64,000 nucleotides of DNA from Allohoeflea poritis (GTDB lineage Bacteria; Pseudomonadota; Alphaproteobacteria; Rhizobiales; Rhizobiaceae): NCBI RefSeq assembly GCF_027889715.1, contig NZ_JAPJZH010000004.1, forward strand, positions 124,001-188,000. Direction: 5' to 3'. The notes under the pieces are model-generated. The model saw nothing but the letters and a program-made list of their open reading frames with translations. It had not been told where the DNA came from and did no database searches. Position numbers and translations under genes: made by a program. This document shows positions 22,472-31,820 of the stretch, in pieces. Position 1 is the first letter of the stretch; the number at the start of each line of letters is the position of its first letter.

Positions 22472-23783
22472 CGAAATCGATCACCTGATGCGCCTTCATC
22501 CGAAGGGTTACGACCTTTCGCTGGGGCGCATCGAAGGACTGCTTGAAAAACTCGGCAATCCGCAGGACCGGTTGCCGCCGGTGGTCCATATTGCCGGCAC
22601 CAACGGCAAGGGTTCCGCCGGCAGTTTCTGCCGCGCCATTCTTGAAGCCGCCGGAATGGCGGTCCATGTTCACACTTCACCGCATCTGGTTCACTGGCAC
22701 GAACGGTTCCGGATCGGCGAAAAGGGCCGGCCCGGCCAGCTTGTCGATGACGCAGTGCTGGCGGATGCCATCCGGCGCGTCGCGCGCGCCAACAACGGCG
22801 AACAGATCACCGTTTTCGAGATCCTGACGGCGGTTGCATTCGTGCTGTTCAGCGAACATCCCGCCGATGCCGCGATCATCGAGGTGGGGCTCGGCGGGCG
22901 TTTCGACGCGACCAATGTCATCAAGGAACCGGCTGTCAGCCTGATCATGCCGATCTCGCTCGATCACCAGGCCTATCTCGGCGACCGGGTGGAGCTGATC
23001 GCCGCCGAAAAGGCCGGCATCATCAAGCCGGGCGTGCCGGTGGTGGTCGGCTTCCAGCAGGAGGATGCTGCGCGCGATACGGTGGTTTCGACCGCCGACA
23101 GGCTGGGTTGCACGGTCAGCGTCTACGGACAGGACTATCACGCCCATGAAGAGCATGGCCGTCTGGTCTACCAGGACGAGACCGGCCTTGCGGACCTGAC
23201 ACTGCCGCAGCTTCCGGGACGCCACCAGCTCTCCAACGCCGCCGCGGCGGTTCGGGCGCTGAAAGCCGCCGGGTTTTCCATCCCGGACCGCGCCATCGAA
23301 GAGGGCCTGCAGAATGCGCAGTGGCCCGGGCGCATGCAGCGCGTCACCGGCGGGCCGATCGTCGCACAGGCGGCCGAAGGCGCCGAAATCTGGATTGACG
23401 GGGGCCACAATCCGGCCGCCGGACAGGCCATCGCGGAAATGATCGCTGAACTGGAAGAAAAGCAGCCACGGCCGCTGTTCCTGATCAGCGGGATGATCAA
23501 CACCAAGGACCCGGTCGGCTATTTCGCCGCCTTCTCCGGCATGGCGCGGCATGTCTATACGGTGCCAGTCACCAGTTCCGATGCCGGTGTCGATCCGGTC
23601 GCCCTCGCCGAGGACGCGGCGAATGGCGGACTTTCGGCACAGCCGGCGGCCGATGTGCGCCAGGCTCTGGAAATGATGCGCGAGGATTTCGCGGACATGG
23701 AGGCCGCGCCGCGTATCCTGATCGGCGGCTCGCTCTATCTCGTCGGCGAGGTGTTCGCCGACAATGGAATCATACCGAGTTAG
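22434..23783 (+). CDS. folC: Bifunctional folylpolyglutamate synthase/dihydrofolate synthase
   Basis: This 449-residue Mur-ligase-family enzyme adds glutamate to dihydropteroate and to folates. The ATP loop is [14 protein letters not shown] (about residues 52-65). The Mg-binding [19 protein letters not shown] and the C-terminal [10 protein letters not shown] are present. The ATG at 22434 lies inside the 3' end of accD in another frame, with GGAGGCAGG upstream; this accD-folC overlap is common in the order. Confidence 0.95.
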   Translation: MDRKTVTQTTAADEIDHLMRLHPKGYDLSLGRIEGLLEKLGNPQDRLPPVVHIAGTNGKGSAGSFCRAILEAAGMAVHVHTSPHLVHWHERFRIGEKGRPGQLVDDAVLADAIRRVARANNGEQITVFEILTAVAFVLFSEHPADAAIIEVGLGGRFDATNVIKEPAVSLIMPISLDHQAYLGDRVELIAAEKAGIIKPGVPVVVGFQQEDAARDTVVSTADRLGCTVSVYGQDYHAHEEHGRLVYQDETGLADLTLPQLPGRHQLSNAAAAVRALKAAGFSIPDRAIEEGLQNAQWPGRMQRVTGGPIVAQAAEGAEIWIDGGHNPAAGQAIAEMIAELEEKQPRPLFLISGMINTKDPVGYFAAFSGMARHVYTVPVTSSDAGVDPVALAEDAANGGLSAQPAADVRQALEMMREDFADMEAAPRILIGGSLYLVGEVFADNGIIPS

Positions 23784-23800
23784 GCCGCCTCTTTACGGCA

Positions 23801-23833
23801 AAGCAAAACCGCACCGCCAATGAGGCGATGCGG
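23801..23833 (-). terminator. Rho-independent terminator of trxA
   Basis: On the minus strand a 10-base stem (CCGCATCGCC with GGCGGTGCGG, one T-G pair) and a 5-base loop are followed by TTTTGCTTT. It lies between the convergent folC and trxA, 28 bases after the trxA stop. Confidence 0.75.
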
Positions 23834-23860
23834 TCGTAAATTCGCTTGTGCCTTGTGCGG

Positions 23861-24181
23861 TCAGACGGAGCCGCTGATCCAGCTCGACAGTGCCGATTTC
23901 GGCGATGCACCGACCTTGATATCGGCAACCTCGCCGCCCTTGAACATGGCAAGGGTCGGAATGGAACGCACGCCATATTGCGCGGCGATGTCCGGATTCT
24001 CGTCGATATTGACCTTGGCGACCTTCACCTTGCCGGCCATCTCCGAGGAGATTTCCTCAAGGCTGGGCGCGATCATCTTGCAGGGTCCGCACCATTCGGC
24101 CCAGAAATCGACCACGACCGGTTCCGAGGAGTCGAGAACCTCAGATTTGAAATTTGATGTGTCGACCTTGACGGTGGCCAT
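23861..24181 (-). CDS. trxA: Thioredoxin 1
   Basis: This 106-residue cytoplasmic disulfide reductant has the active site [11 protein letters not shown] at about residues 27-37, the cis-Pro loop [12 protein letters not shown], and the normal length. AAGGAG is placed well before the ATG. It lies 137 bases downstream of addA on the same strand, so it probably has its own promoter. Confidence 0.98.
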   Translation of the reverse strand: MATVKVDTSNFKSEVLDSSEPVVVDFWAEWCGPCKMIAPSLEEISSEMAGKVKVAKVNIDENPDIAAQYGVRSIPTLAMFKGGEVADIKVGASPKSALSSWISGSV

Positions 24182-24318
24182 CGTTGTAGCTCCTTTGCAT
24201 TCGTTTGTCCGCGCGCAAACATTTTAGTTATTGCTAATATCTTGCAGGCATGCGCCGATTTCAAGGACCGGCATGTCACTTTGTTGTCAAACAACGCAAA
24301 CTTCTTGCCCAAAGACGC

Positions 24319-27300
24319 TCAATTGGGCGATTCAACTTCCAAATCGGCGAGAGCCGAGGCGAGCCTGTCCGCCGGCAGCGGCACCAGCGCCGGCGCCTCT
24401 GTATAGAGCAGCGCGGCCTCGACGGGCCTGCCGGGATAGAGCGGCCGCATCAGGGCGCAATAGAGCGCCATCTGCACCAAATGGCCGTTGGGCACATCTT
24501 CGGCCCGCAGAACCGGCGGGCGGTTGGTCTTGTAGTCGACGATCAGCACGCGATCGTCGGTAACGGCAACGCGGTCGAGGCGGGCGGAGACCGCGCGATC
24601 CGATCCGGCAACCCTCAGCGTTCCCATCAGCGACACCTCGGCCTGGCTTGCGGGCGCAAAACACGGCGCAAACCGCGCATCCTGCAATATTGCGAGCACC
24701 GTCTCGCAAATCCGGTCCCGCTCCTGCTGCGGCCAGCCGCCGATGACCCGCTGCAGGTAACGCACCGCCGCCGCCTCCCGGGTTCCGGGTGCAATGCCCG
24801 GAAGAAGCTGGAGCAACCGGTGGACGATGCGGCCGCGCTCCATGGGCCGGCCATCGGCCTGCGACCGGTCGAAGAGGGGCGAGCCGGCAGGGGCTGAAAG
24901 CGCGTCCTCGTCGATCACCGCGCCCACAGCGGACGGGGAAAGGGGCCTTGGCAAGCGCTCGGCGGCTGTGAGCGGCACCAGCAACCGACCCGGAACCGCC
25001 GAAACGACGTCCGGTTCGGGTTCCGGTTCCGGCGCGACCGGTTTGCGCTCGTCCTGCACGGTCGAGAAGTGCAGTCCCTGCCATTCCTGCCCTGCCGCTG
25101 AATAGGTCGCCGTGCGACCGGCGGCATGGCCTTCGAGCGCCTCGGCCACCATCCTGTGCCAGTGCCGGTCGTTCGGCTTGCGAATTCCGTGATAACCGCA
25201 AACCACGAGATGGTCGGCGGCACGCGTCATGCCGACATACAAAAGCCGCCGATACTCGTCTTCCGATGCATTCAGGATCGCGTCCTTCAACGCTTCCGTC
25301 GCCGTATTGGCAACCGCTTTGCCTGGCACCCAAAGGACAGCGGGCGGCAACGGCCCCACGGTCTTGTCGACGGCAAGCTCGCGCAGCTTCGGTACATGGG
25401 TGCTTTCCGCCGGTTTGCCGCCGGAATCGACCAGGAAGACCACCGGCGCCTCAAGACCCTTTGACGCATGCACCGTCATGATGCGAACCTCGTCGCGCCC
25501 TTGCTCGAGTTCGCGCTTGATTTCCGGCGAGCTGGCCTCAAGATTTGCAAGAAAGGCCTGAAGGCCGGGCAACGCTGCCGTTTCATGCTCCAGAGCGACA
25601 TTGAGGAACTCGTCCAGCACGTCGCTCGCCTCCGTTCCGAGGCGCGACAGGAATTTCGCGCGACCGCCATCCCGCCCGAGGATGCGGGCGTAGAAATCGA
25701 AGACCGGCATGCGGTCGGCCAGCGCCATGAGTTCGGTCAGATATTCATGCGCCGAAGCCCATCGGCCGCCATTGCGCGCCAGTTCCGCAAGATGCGCGAA
25801 CACGCTCAGGCCTTCCGCGCGCTGCGCCGCGAGCCTGAAGATGTCGTCTTCGGAAAAATCGAACAGCGGGCTTTTCAGCAACGCGCATAAGGAAAGATCG
25901 TCACCGGGAAGCAGCATTGTGCGGCCCAGCGCCATCAGATCCTCGACAGCGATATGCTCAACAAGCCGCAGGCGATCGGCGCCAGCGACGGGGATATGGC
26001 GGCGTTTCAATTCGCGCATCAGGGCGGCGACGAAACCGTCCCGCTTGCGCACCAGGACCAGAATGTCGCCGGCGGTCAGCTTGCGCGGCTCGCCCTTGTC
26101 GATCCGCGTGCGGCCGGAATCCAGCCAGTCGCGGATGGTGCCGGCAACGCGGCGCGCAAGGACCGCAGGCGGCGAGGATTCAGGCGTCGCATCGAAGGGC
26201 GCCTTCCAGTCCTCGTGATCGTCGGCAGCCTCCTTGCCGATCATTTCCCAGATATCGACAGCGCCCGGATCGCGGGCGCGGTGGGCGGCGTGGGCAACGC
26301 CCTCATCCGCCGCCGACAGCCCCTTGCGGTTGGCCTCATCGGCAAAGACCGTGTCGACGGCCAGCAGCACGTCGCCGGTCGAGCGGAAAGAAAGATAAAG
26401 ATTGAGCGCATCGAACCGTCTTTCGGCGGCAAAGGCTCTTTTTCCGACCATTCGCCCGGTTTCGTGAAACAGCTCCGGCCGGGCGCCCTGGAAGGAATAG
26501 ATGGACTGTTTCTCGTCGCCGACAGCGAACAGGGTGCGGATGTCCTCGCGCGACGATTTGCCGGCAAAGAATTCCTCGGCAAGCTTCGCGATCACCGCCC
26601 ATTGGTCGGGGCTCGTGTCCTGCGCCTCGTCGACGAGGATGTGGTCGATGCCCCGATCGAGCTTGTAATGCACCCAGGGACCCGCGCCGTCGCGCTGCAG
26701 CAGGCCGGCGGTGCGGGTGACGAGGTCCTCGAAATCGAGCAGGCCGCTGCGGCGCTTCAGCGTTTCATAGTCGCGATCGAGACGCCGCGCCAGCTCCAGC
26801 GCCGCGCAGGTGGCATCTATCATGCGCAGCGTCTTCAGGCGATCGAGGAGCGCCATCATGTGCATCGCTGCCGCATCCAGCTTTTCACCTATTTCGGGGA
26901 AAACCTGCCTTACCTTTGCGGACGCCGCATTCCGGAAATTGCGCGGGTTGCCATCCTGTTTCAGAAACACAGCCAGAAGGGCCTCGAAGCGCCGGCACGG
27001 ATCGGTCTCACGGACGGCGGCTAGCAGCTCTTGCGATTTGGTTTTGGGGGTTTGCGCGGTCTGGCCCAGCGCCACCGCACGATAGGCATCGAGATCGTCC
27101 TGCGACAGCGAGGGCAGGGGCCAGGCCTGCGGCCAAAGATCATCCTCGGTCTCGCTGGGGCCGATATTCAGGGCCTTGCGCAATACCGGCTCCACCCCGC
27201 CGGCGCGCTCGGCCGCCGCAAGGAACTGCCTGATCGGTTGCCGCTTCCTGACGAGTTCACCGAAGAGGTCCTCAAGGCCCCTTTCGCCTCCGGCCTCAAG

Positions 27301-27885
27301 AACGGTGTTGAAGGCGGCCGTCAGATCGGTGTCATCGCCGCGCGCAACTGCCGAGGAGAGCTTCTCGCGGGCTTCGTCCAGCAACCGCGCCGCTGCCGCC
27401 TCGTCCATCACCTCGAAATGACCGGCGACATTGGCCTCCAGAGGAAATTGGTGCAGCACAGCCTCGCAGAAAGCGTGGATGGTCTGGATCTTCAATCCAC
27501 CCGGCGTTTCCAGTGCGCGGGCGAAAAGGCGACGGGCGAAGGCAAGGCGTTCCGCGTCGGGCCGGCGGCCCTCAAGATGGCGCAGCCTCTTGCCGAGTTC
27601 ACTGTCGTTAAGAACCGTCCATTCTGCCAGCCGCTCAAAGACACGGTTGGACATCTCCGAGGCTGCCGCCTTCGTATAGGTCAGGCACAGTATGGCGGAG
27701 GGACGGCAACCCGACAGGAGCAGGCGGATGACGCGCTGCGACAACACATGGGTCTTGCCGGAGCCGGCATTGGCGGAGACCCAGGCCGAGCGTACCGGAT
27801 CGGAGGCCAGCCCCTGCTGGCGCGTCGTCCAGTCGAGATCGCGCTCGACAAATTCACCGGGTCGGGGCGGCGCAGTCCCGGCCAT
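24319..27885 (-). CDS. addA: Double-strand break repair helicase-nuclease AddA
   Basis: This 1188-residue UvrD-type helicase with a C-terminal nuclease processes double-strand ends for RecA, together with AddB. Walker A is ANAGSGKT (38-45). LVDEAQDTSPDQW is motif II, DEKQSIYSFQGARPELF motif III, and EVRIMTVHASKGLEAPVV motif V. RVLIVDYKTNRPP near the C-terminus is the PD-(D/E)XK nuclease core. Its ATG shares one base with the addB stop (TGATG), so the pair is translationally coupled. I rejected an upstream in-frame start that would extend it into addB. Confidence 0.97.
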   Translation of the reverse strand: MAGTAPPRPGEFVERDLDWTTRQQGLASDPVRSAWVSANAGSGKTHVLSQRVIRLLLSGCRPSAILCLTYTKAAASEMSNRVFERLAEWTVLNDSELGKRLRHLEGRRPDAERLAFARRLFARALETPGGLKIQTIHAFCEAVLHQFPLEANVAGHFEVMDEAAAARLLDEAREKLSSAVARGDDTDLTAAFNTVLEAGGERGLEDLFGELVRKRQPIRQFLAAAERAGGVEPVLRKALNIGPSETEDDLWPQAWPLPSLSQDDLDAYRAVALGQTAQTPKTKSQELLAAVRETDPCRRFEALLAVFLKQDGNPRNFRNAASAKVRQVFPEIGEKLDAAAMHMMALLDRLKTLRMIDATCAALELARRLDRDYETLKRRSGLLDFEDLVTRTAGLLQRDGAGPWVHYKLDRGIDHILVDEAQDTSPDQWAVIAKLAEEFFAGKSSREDIRTLFAVGDEKQSIYSFQGARPELFHETGRMVGKRAFAAERRFDALNLYLSFRSTGDVLLAVDTVFADEANRKGLSAADEGVAHAAHRARDPGAVDIWEMIGKEAADDHEDWKAPFDATPESSPPAVLARRVAGTIRDWLDSGRTRIDKGEPRKLTAGDILVLVRKRDGFVAALMRELKRRHIPVAGADRLRLVEHIAVEDLMALGRTMLLPGDDLSLCALLKSPLFDFSEDDIFRLAAQRAEGLSVFAHLAELARNGGRWASAHEYLTELMALADRMPVFDFYARILGRDGGRAKFLSRLGTEASDVLDEFLNVALEHETAALPGLQAFLANLEASSPEIKRELEQGRDEVRIMTVHASKGLEAPVVFLVDSGGKPAESTHVPKLRELAVDKTVGPLPPAVLWVPGKAVANTATEALKDAILNASEDEYRRLLYVGMTRAADHLVVCGYHGIRKPNDRHWHRMVAEALEGHAAGRTATYSAAGQEWQGLHFSTVQDERKPVAPEPEPEPDVVSAVPGRLLVPLTAAERLPRPLSPSAVGAVIDEDALSAPAGSPLFDRSQADGRPMERGRIVHRLLQLLPGIAPGTREAAAVRYLQRVIGGWPQQERDRICETVLAILQDARFAPCFAPASQAEVSLMGTLRVAGSDRAVSARLDRVAVTDDRVLIVDYKTNRPPVLRAEDVPNGHLVQMALYCALMRPLYPGRPVEAALLYTEAPALVPLPADRLASALADLEVESPN

Positions 27886-30800
27886 CAGCCCGCGCCCGAT
27901 TCGTCTGCATCGGCCGAGGACCATTCGCGTACCCGCGCGAGATGATCGTAATCATGACCATAACTGGTGGCGCTTTCCGGAATGGCCTGCGAAACAAAGC
28001 CGATCCTGCCGGCGGCAAGCGCCGTGACGAGATCGCCGAGCCGTTCGACCGACTCGTCCGCAAGGTCTGCCGGCGATTTTTCGACATCGCTGCCCTGCAC
28101 CTTGCCTTCGATCCGCTCGACCTTGAGAACCGGATCGGGCTTGAGGCGTACATAGGCAAGGCTTGCCGGTTCAAGCGTTCCGACATCGTCGAAGGCTCCG
28201 GCCCGCAATGCGGCCGCCTCCAGCGGAAGCTGCGGATCAAGCAGCGTCCAGGCCTGTTTGCGGCTCGGCGACGAGCCGGTCTTGTAGTCGAGAATATCCG
28301 CGAGGCCGTCGGTCCGGATGTCAATGCGGTCGGCGATGCCGGAGAGGGTAATACCGCAATTCTCAAGCTGCATTTTCGCACGGCATTCGGTGAAGCGGGC
28401 GGTGATTTCCGATCCGCAGCCGCGCTCCCACTCGACAAAGGCCGCGGCGATCTTGTCGAAATGGGCGCGCCACAAAAGGTCGATATGGGCGGGAAGCGCC
28501 TGCCGGTCGAACTCTCGCTCCGCAATAACTCTTAGCTGGCTAAGCGCTTCTCTCGCTGCGAGATCATCAACCTCGGCGATGAAACATTCGAGAATCCGGT
28601 GGTAGAGCGTGCCACGTTCGGCCGGACCGGGTTCGGCGGCAAGTTGCTCGGGCGGATCCAGATCGAGAACGCGTCTGGCATAGACGGCATAGGGATCGCG
28701 GCGCAGCGTGCGGATCTCGCTGAAAGAATAGCGTTTCGGCTGGAGGTCCGCCGGCGGTTTCGGCGCGGGCCGGCTCGCCAAAGGCGCATCGTCGCGCCGA
28801 TCAAGCGCCTCCGCCCATTGCAGATAATGCATGCCGCGCGCCCGCAGCCGGTCTGCCTCGGCCTTGCCCAGGACCGCCGAAAGGCGCTGAAGCCAGCGCG
28901 ACGCCACGGTCGGCGCATTTGCGGCCCGGGTCGAACGGCTGAGGATGACATGGGGTGCACCGAGGCCCATCTGAAAATCATGGGCGGCAAGACCGATCCG
29001 ACGCTCGGGCGGCTCCAGACCGACGGCAGCCTTCATGCCGCGCGACAAAAACGGATCGCCCGCCGGGTTTGCCGGCCAGGTGCCCTCATTGAGGCCGGCC
29101 AGAACGAGCGTGTCAACATGCTGAAGCCGCGCTTCAAGCGCACCCCAGATGAAGATATGCGGGTGGCCGCCGGCGCGCGGCTTGACCAGTTCGCCGGCGA
29201 CAAGTGCCGGCACCATCTGCGTCCATTCGGCGGCGGTGCAGGAGAAGCCGGAGCGGTCCTCCATGACGGACGCGATAAGATCGGCAAGGCGTTCACCGGC
29301 TTCATCGCCCCAAAGTGCGTCCAGGTCTCCGCCCGCATTTCGCGCAATCTCTTCCAGCAGGCGCCCGGACAGGCCGGCCCATTGGCCGACTGTCGTTTCC
29401 TCGACGCTGATGACAGGCTGAAAGGCCGCTTCCAGCCGTGCCGCGAAGTCGCGCGCAAGCGCAAAATCCGCCTCGCTCATGCGCCTGAACCAGTGCGGCG
29501 CGTGCCTCGGTTCATCCCTGCGTTCGCGCAGCCGGCTGTCGAACCGGCTCACAAGGTCGTCCAGGCCGACATCACCGGTCCCGCCACGCAGTGCGATCCG
29601 CTCGAAAATCCGTGCCGCGTTGCGGGCCGTACCGGGGTCGCGCCCGAGCAGCATCAGCGGATGTTTCATCAGGCCGAGCAGCGCCACGGTCCGTTCCTGG
29701 CCGAAGGCGCTTTGCAGCAGGAGCTGCAGCAGGCTTGCCTGGGGGCTTTGCGCCAGGAACGCACCGCCTGAATCATTGGCGTCGATACCGAAGCGCTGGA
29801 GTTCGGCCGCGACGCGGCGGGCAAGCGTGCGGTCGGGCGTTACAAGAGCAATCTGTTTCGGCGGCGCTTCCACTGTCTTGCCGCCATCCGGCGGCGCGTC
29901 CGCCGCAAGGCGCATGGCAATGGCGATCGCCAACGCCTCTTCGCGTTCCGTCGCCGCCTCGATCAACTCGACTTTCTCAAAAGCCGCTCCGATTTCCGCC
30001 GATGCATCGCTGCCGCCGGCCCAACGATCGGTCGCCTGGGCCGGCATCATCGACGTGGAAACCACGGCGTTGCGGTGAGCAATCGGCGTTGCCGGCCTGC
30101 CGAGTTCGGCGATCTCTTCACGTGTCGCGCCGAGGCCGCGAAGAAGCATGAAGAGACCATATTGGGGATGAGCGCATATGGCGGGATCGAAGGGCGCGTC
30201 GCCGGCCGGGCCTCCGACCAACGACCAGGCGTCCGCGTCGAGATAAAGATCCAGCCCGGGAAGCACGATTGCGCCGTTTTCGAGGCCGGCGACTGTTTTC
30301 ATCAATGCCGCCGTCGCCGGGATCGAGCCGGTCGATCCGGCAATGATCACCGGCCCTTTCGGCGGATCGCGCTCGAGCCGAGCCGCCTCGGCATGCAGAA
30401 CCGCATTGCGGTGGGCGGCGGGATCTGCGCAGCCGAGCTCCCGCAGGCGCTGCGGCCAGAAACCGGTGGCGATCTTCAGGAATTCGAGCGTGAGCTGCCA
30501 CCAGACCGCATAATCGTCCCCGACAAGATCGTCGAGCGCCGTCCATGGCCTGTTTTCCGTTTCCATCGCCTCAAGGAGCCCGGCAAGATCGCGCGCCAGC
30601 CAAACGGCGTCCGCCGGGTTTGCCGGCGCAATGAGCCGGTTTTCCCGGTGAAAGTCGGAAACGGCCTTGGGCAGGCTGCGCTTCCAGGCCGTGATGAGCT
30701 GCGCGAGTTCGAGCAGTCTTTCCGTGGTGCCGACCGGTGGCGCAAGATCGAGCAGCGCCGGCTGGTCCTCCTCCAGGAATCCGCCGTCGTCATCGTTTTC

Positions 30801-31040
30801 GCCGAGCGTCCGGACGGTCGGCAATATGGCCGACCCACGGTCGATGAAATCGACGAATTCGGAGCGCAGGGCACGGGCCGCGCGGCGTGTCGGAACGTAG
30901 ATCGTCGCTTGAGAAAGCGCCAGCGGATCGTCCGCGCGGTAGCCGAATCCGCCGATCAGTTCGCCATGGCAAAGAGCCTGCGCCAGGCGGGGCAGAAAGG
31001 GCTCGCCGGGCGCGATCGTAAAAAGCCGCTGCGCGCTCAT
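27885..31040 (-). CDS. addB: Double-strand break repair protein AddB
   Basis: This 1051-residue partner of AddA has an N-terminal helicase-like half of the alphaproteobacterial type, with no clear Walker A Lys (IYVPTRRAARALRSEF in its place). Its C-terminal RecB-type nuclease carries GIADRIDIR and DILDYKTGSSPS, which hold the Asp-Lys catalytic core. The complex therefore has one motor and two nucleases. The start at 31040 overlaps the murU stop (ATGA). The reading frame is open another 120 codons upstream, but that is antisense-like filler inside murU. Confidence 0.95.
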   Translation of the reverse strand: MSAQRLFTIAPGEPFLPRLAQALCHGELIGGFGYRADDPLALSQATIYVPTRRAARALRSEFVDFIDRGSAILPTVRTLGENDDDGGFLEEDQPALLDLAPPVGTTERLLELAQLITAWKRSLPKAVSDFHRENRLIAPANPADAVWLARDLAGLLEAMETENRPWTALDDLVGDDYAVWWQLTLEFLKIATGFWPQRLRELGCADPAAHRNAVLHAEAARLERDPPKGPVIIAGSTGSIPATAALMKTVAGLENGAIVLPGLDLYLDADAWSLVGGPAGDAPFDPAICAHPQYGLFMLLRGLGATREEIAELGRPATPIAHRNAVVSTSMMPAQATDRWAGGSDASAEIGAAFEKVELIEAATEREEALAIAIAMRLAADAPPDGGKTVEAPPKQIALVTPDRTLARRVAAELQRFGIDANDSGGAFLAQSPQASLLQLLLQSAFGQERTVALLGLMKHPLMLLGRDPGTARNAARIFERIALRGGTGDVGLDDLVSRFDSRLRERRDEPRHAPHWFRRMSEADFALARDFAARLEAAFQPVISVEETTVGQWAGLSGRLLEEIARNAGGDLDALWGDEAGERLADLIASVMEDRSGFSCTAAEWTQMVPALVAGELVKPRAGGHPHIFIWGALEARLQHVDTLVLAGLNEGTWPANPAGDPFLSRGMKAAVGLEPPERRIGLAAHDFQMGLGAPHVILSRSTRAANAPTVASRWLQRLSAVLGKAEADRLRARGMHYLQWAEALDRRDDAPLASRPAPKPPADLQPKRYSFSEIRTLRRDPYAVYARRVLDLDPPEQLAAEPGPAERGTLYHRILECFIAEVDDLAAREALSQLRVIAEREFDRQALPAHIDLLWRAHFDKIAAAFVEWERGCGSEITARFTECRAKMQLENCGITLSGIADRIDIRTDGLADILDYKTGSSPSRKQAWTLLDPQLPLEAAALRAGAFDDVGTLEPASLAYVRLKPDPVLKVERIEGKVQGSDVEKSPADLADESVERLGDLVTALAAGRIGFVSQAIPESATSYGHDYDHLARVREWSSADADESGAG

Positions 31041-31780
31041 GGCGACAGGGCCGGCTGTGCGCCTGCCCGGAACGCCTGCATTGCATCTTCGGCTTCGCCG
31101 ATGGCATCGGGCGTTCCGATGGTCAGCCAGAGGCCCTTTCCGGCCAAGCCGTAGAGCCGCCCGTTCTCGATTGCCCGGTCGTAGCAGTGGTTCAGGGAAA
31201 ACGGTCCGGCCGGTGTCTGCTGAAAAATCGCCGGATCGGCGATGGCGGCGCCCATATTCACGCATGGATCGGGCGATGTCCCGTCGTAGCGCGCTATCCG
31301 GCCGGCCTCGTCCAGGAGAAAGTCGCCGCGTCCGCCATAACCAACCACCCGGTCCATCGGCACCGTCGTCAGAAGCATGTCCATGCGCGCCCGATCCCAC
31401 GCCGCCGCCAGCCTTTCAAGGTGCAGATCGGCGCCGGGCTGCTCAAGCCAGAATGTGTCGGCATTCAGGATGAAAAAGGGATCCGGCCCGAGAAGCGGCA
31501 GGGCTTTTACTATTCCTCCGCCGGATTCCAGCAACTCCCCGCGCTCGTCCGAAATGGTTATGGCGTCGCCCGCCCGCGCGTGCAGATGGGCCAAAAGCTG
31601 ATCGGCGAGGTGGTGAACATTTACGACGATTTTCTTCACGCCGGCTTCATGGAGGCTGTCGAGCACATAATCGATCATCGGCCGGCCGTCGACCGGCACC
31701 AGCGGCTTGGGAACCGTTTCGGTGATCGGGCGCATCCTCATGCCGAGGCCGGCGGCAAGGATCATGGCTGTATCGGGCAT
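31037..31780 (-). CDS. murU: N-acetylmuramate alpha-1-phosphate uridylyltransferase-like nucleotidyltransferase
   Basis: This 247-residue protein opens with AMILAAGLGMRMRPITETVPKPLVPV, the nucleotidyltransferase signature, and continues with VVNVHHLADQL and FILNADTFW (metal-binding Asp). MurU makes UDP-MurNAc from MurNAc-1-phosphate in the peptidoglycan recycling route that bypasses MurA. The general family also includes glucose- and mannose-1-phosphate transferases. The MurU call depends largely on its position directly after an AmgK-like kinase domain, the usual partner that makes MurNAc-1-phosphate. Confidence 0.82.
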   Translation of the reverse strand: MPDTAMILAAGLGMRMRPITETVPKPLVPVDGRPMIDYVLDSLHEAGVKKIVVNVHHLADQLLAHLHARAGDAITISDERGELLESGGGIVKALPLLGPDPFFILNADTFWLEQPGADLHLERLAAAWDRARMDMLLTTVPMDRVVGYGGRGDFLLDEAGRIARYDGTSPDPCVNMGAAIADPAIFQQTPAGPFSLNHCYDRAIENGRLYGLAGKGLWLTIGTPDAIGEAEDAMQAFRAGAQPALSP

Positions 31781-31820
31781 GTCGATCGTCCGTTTCGCGG
31801 ATTCCTCAGCGGACCCGCCT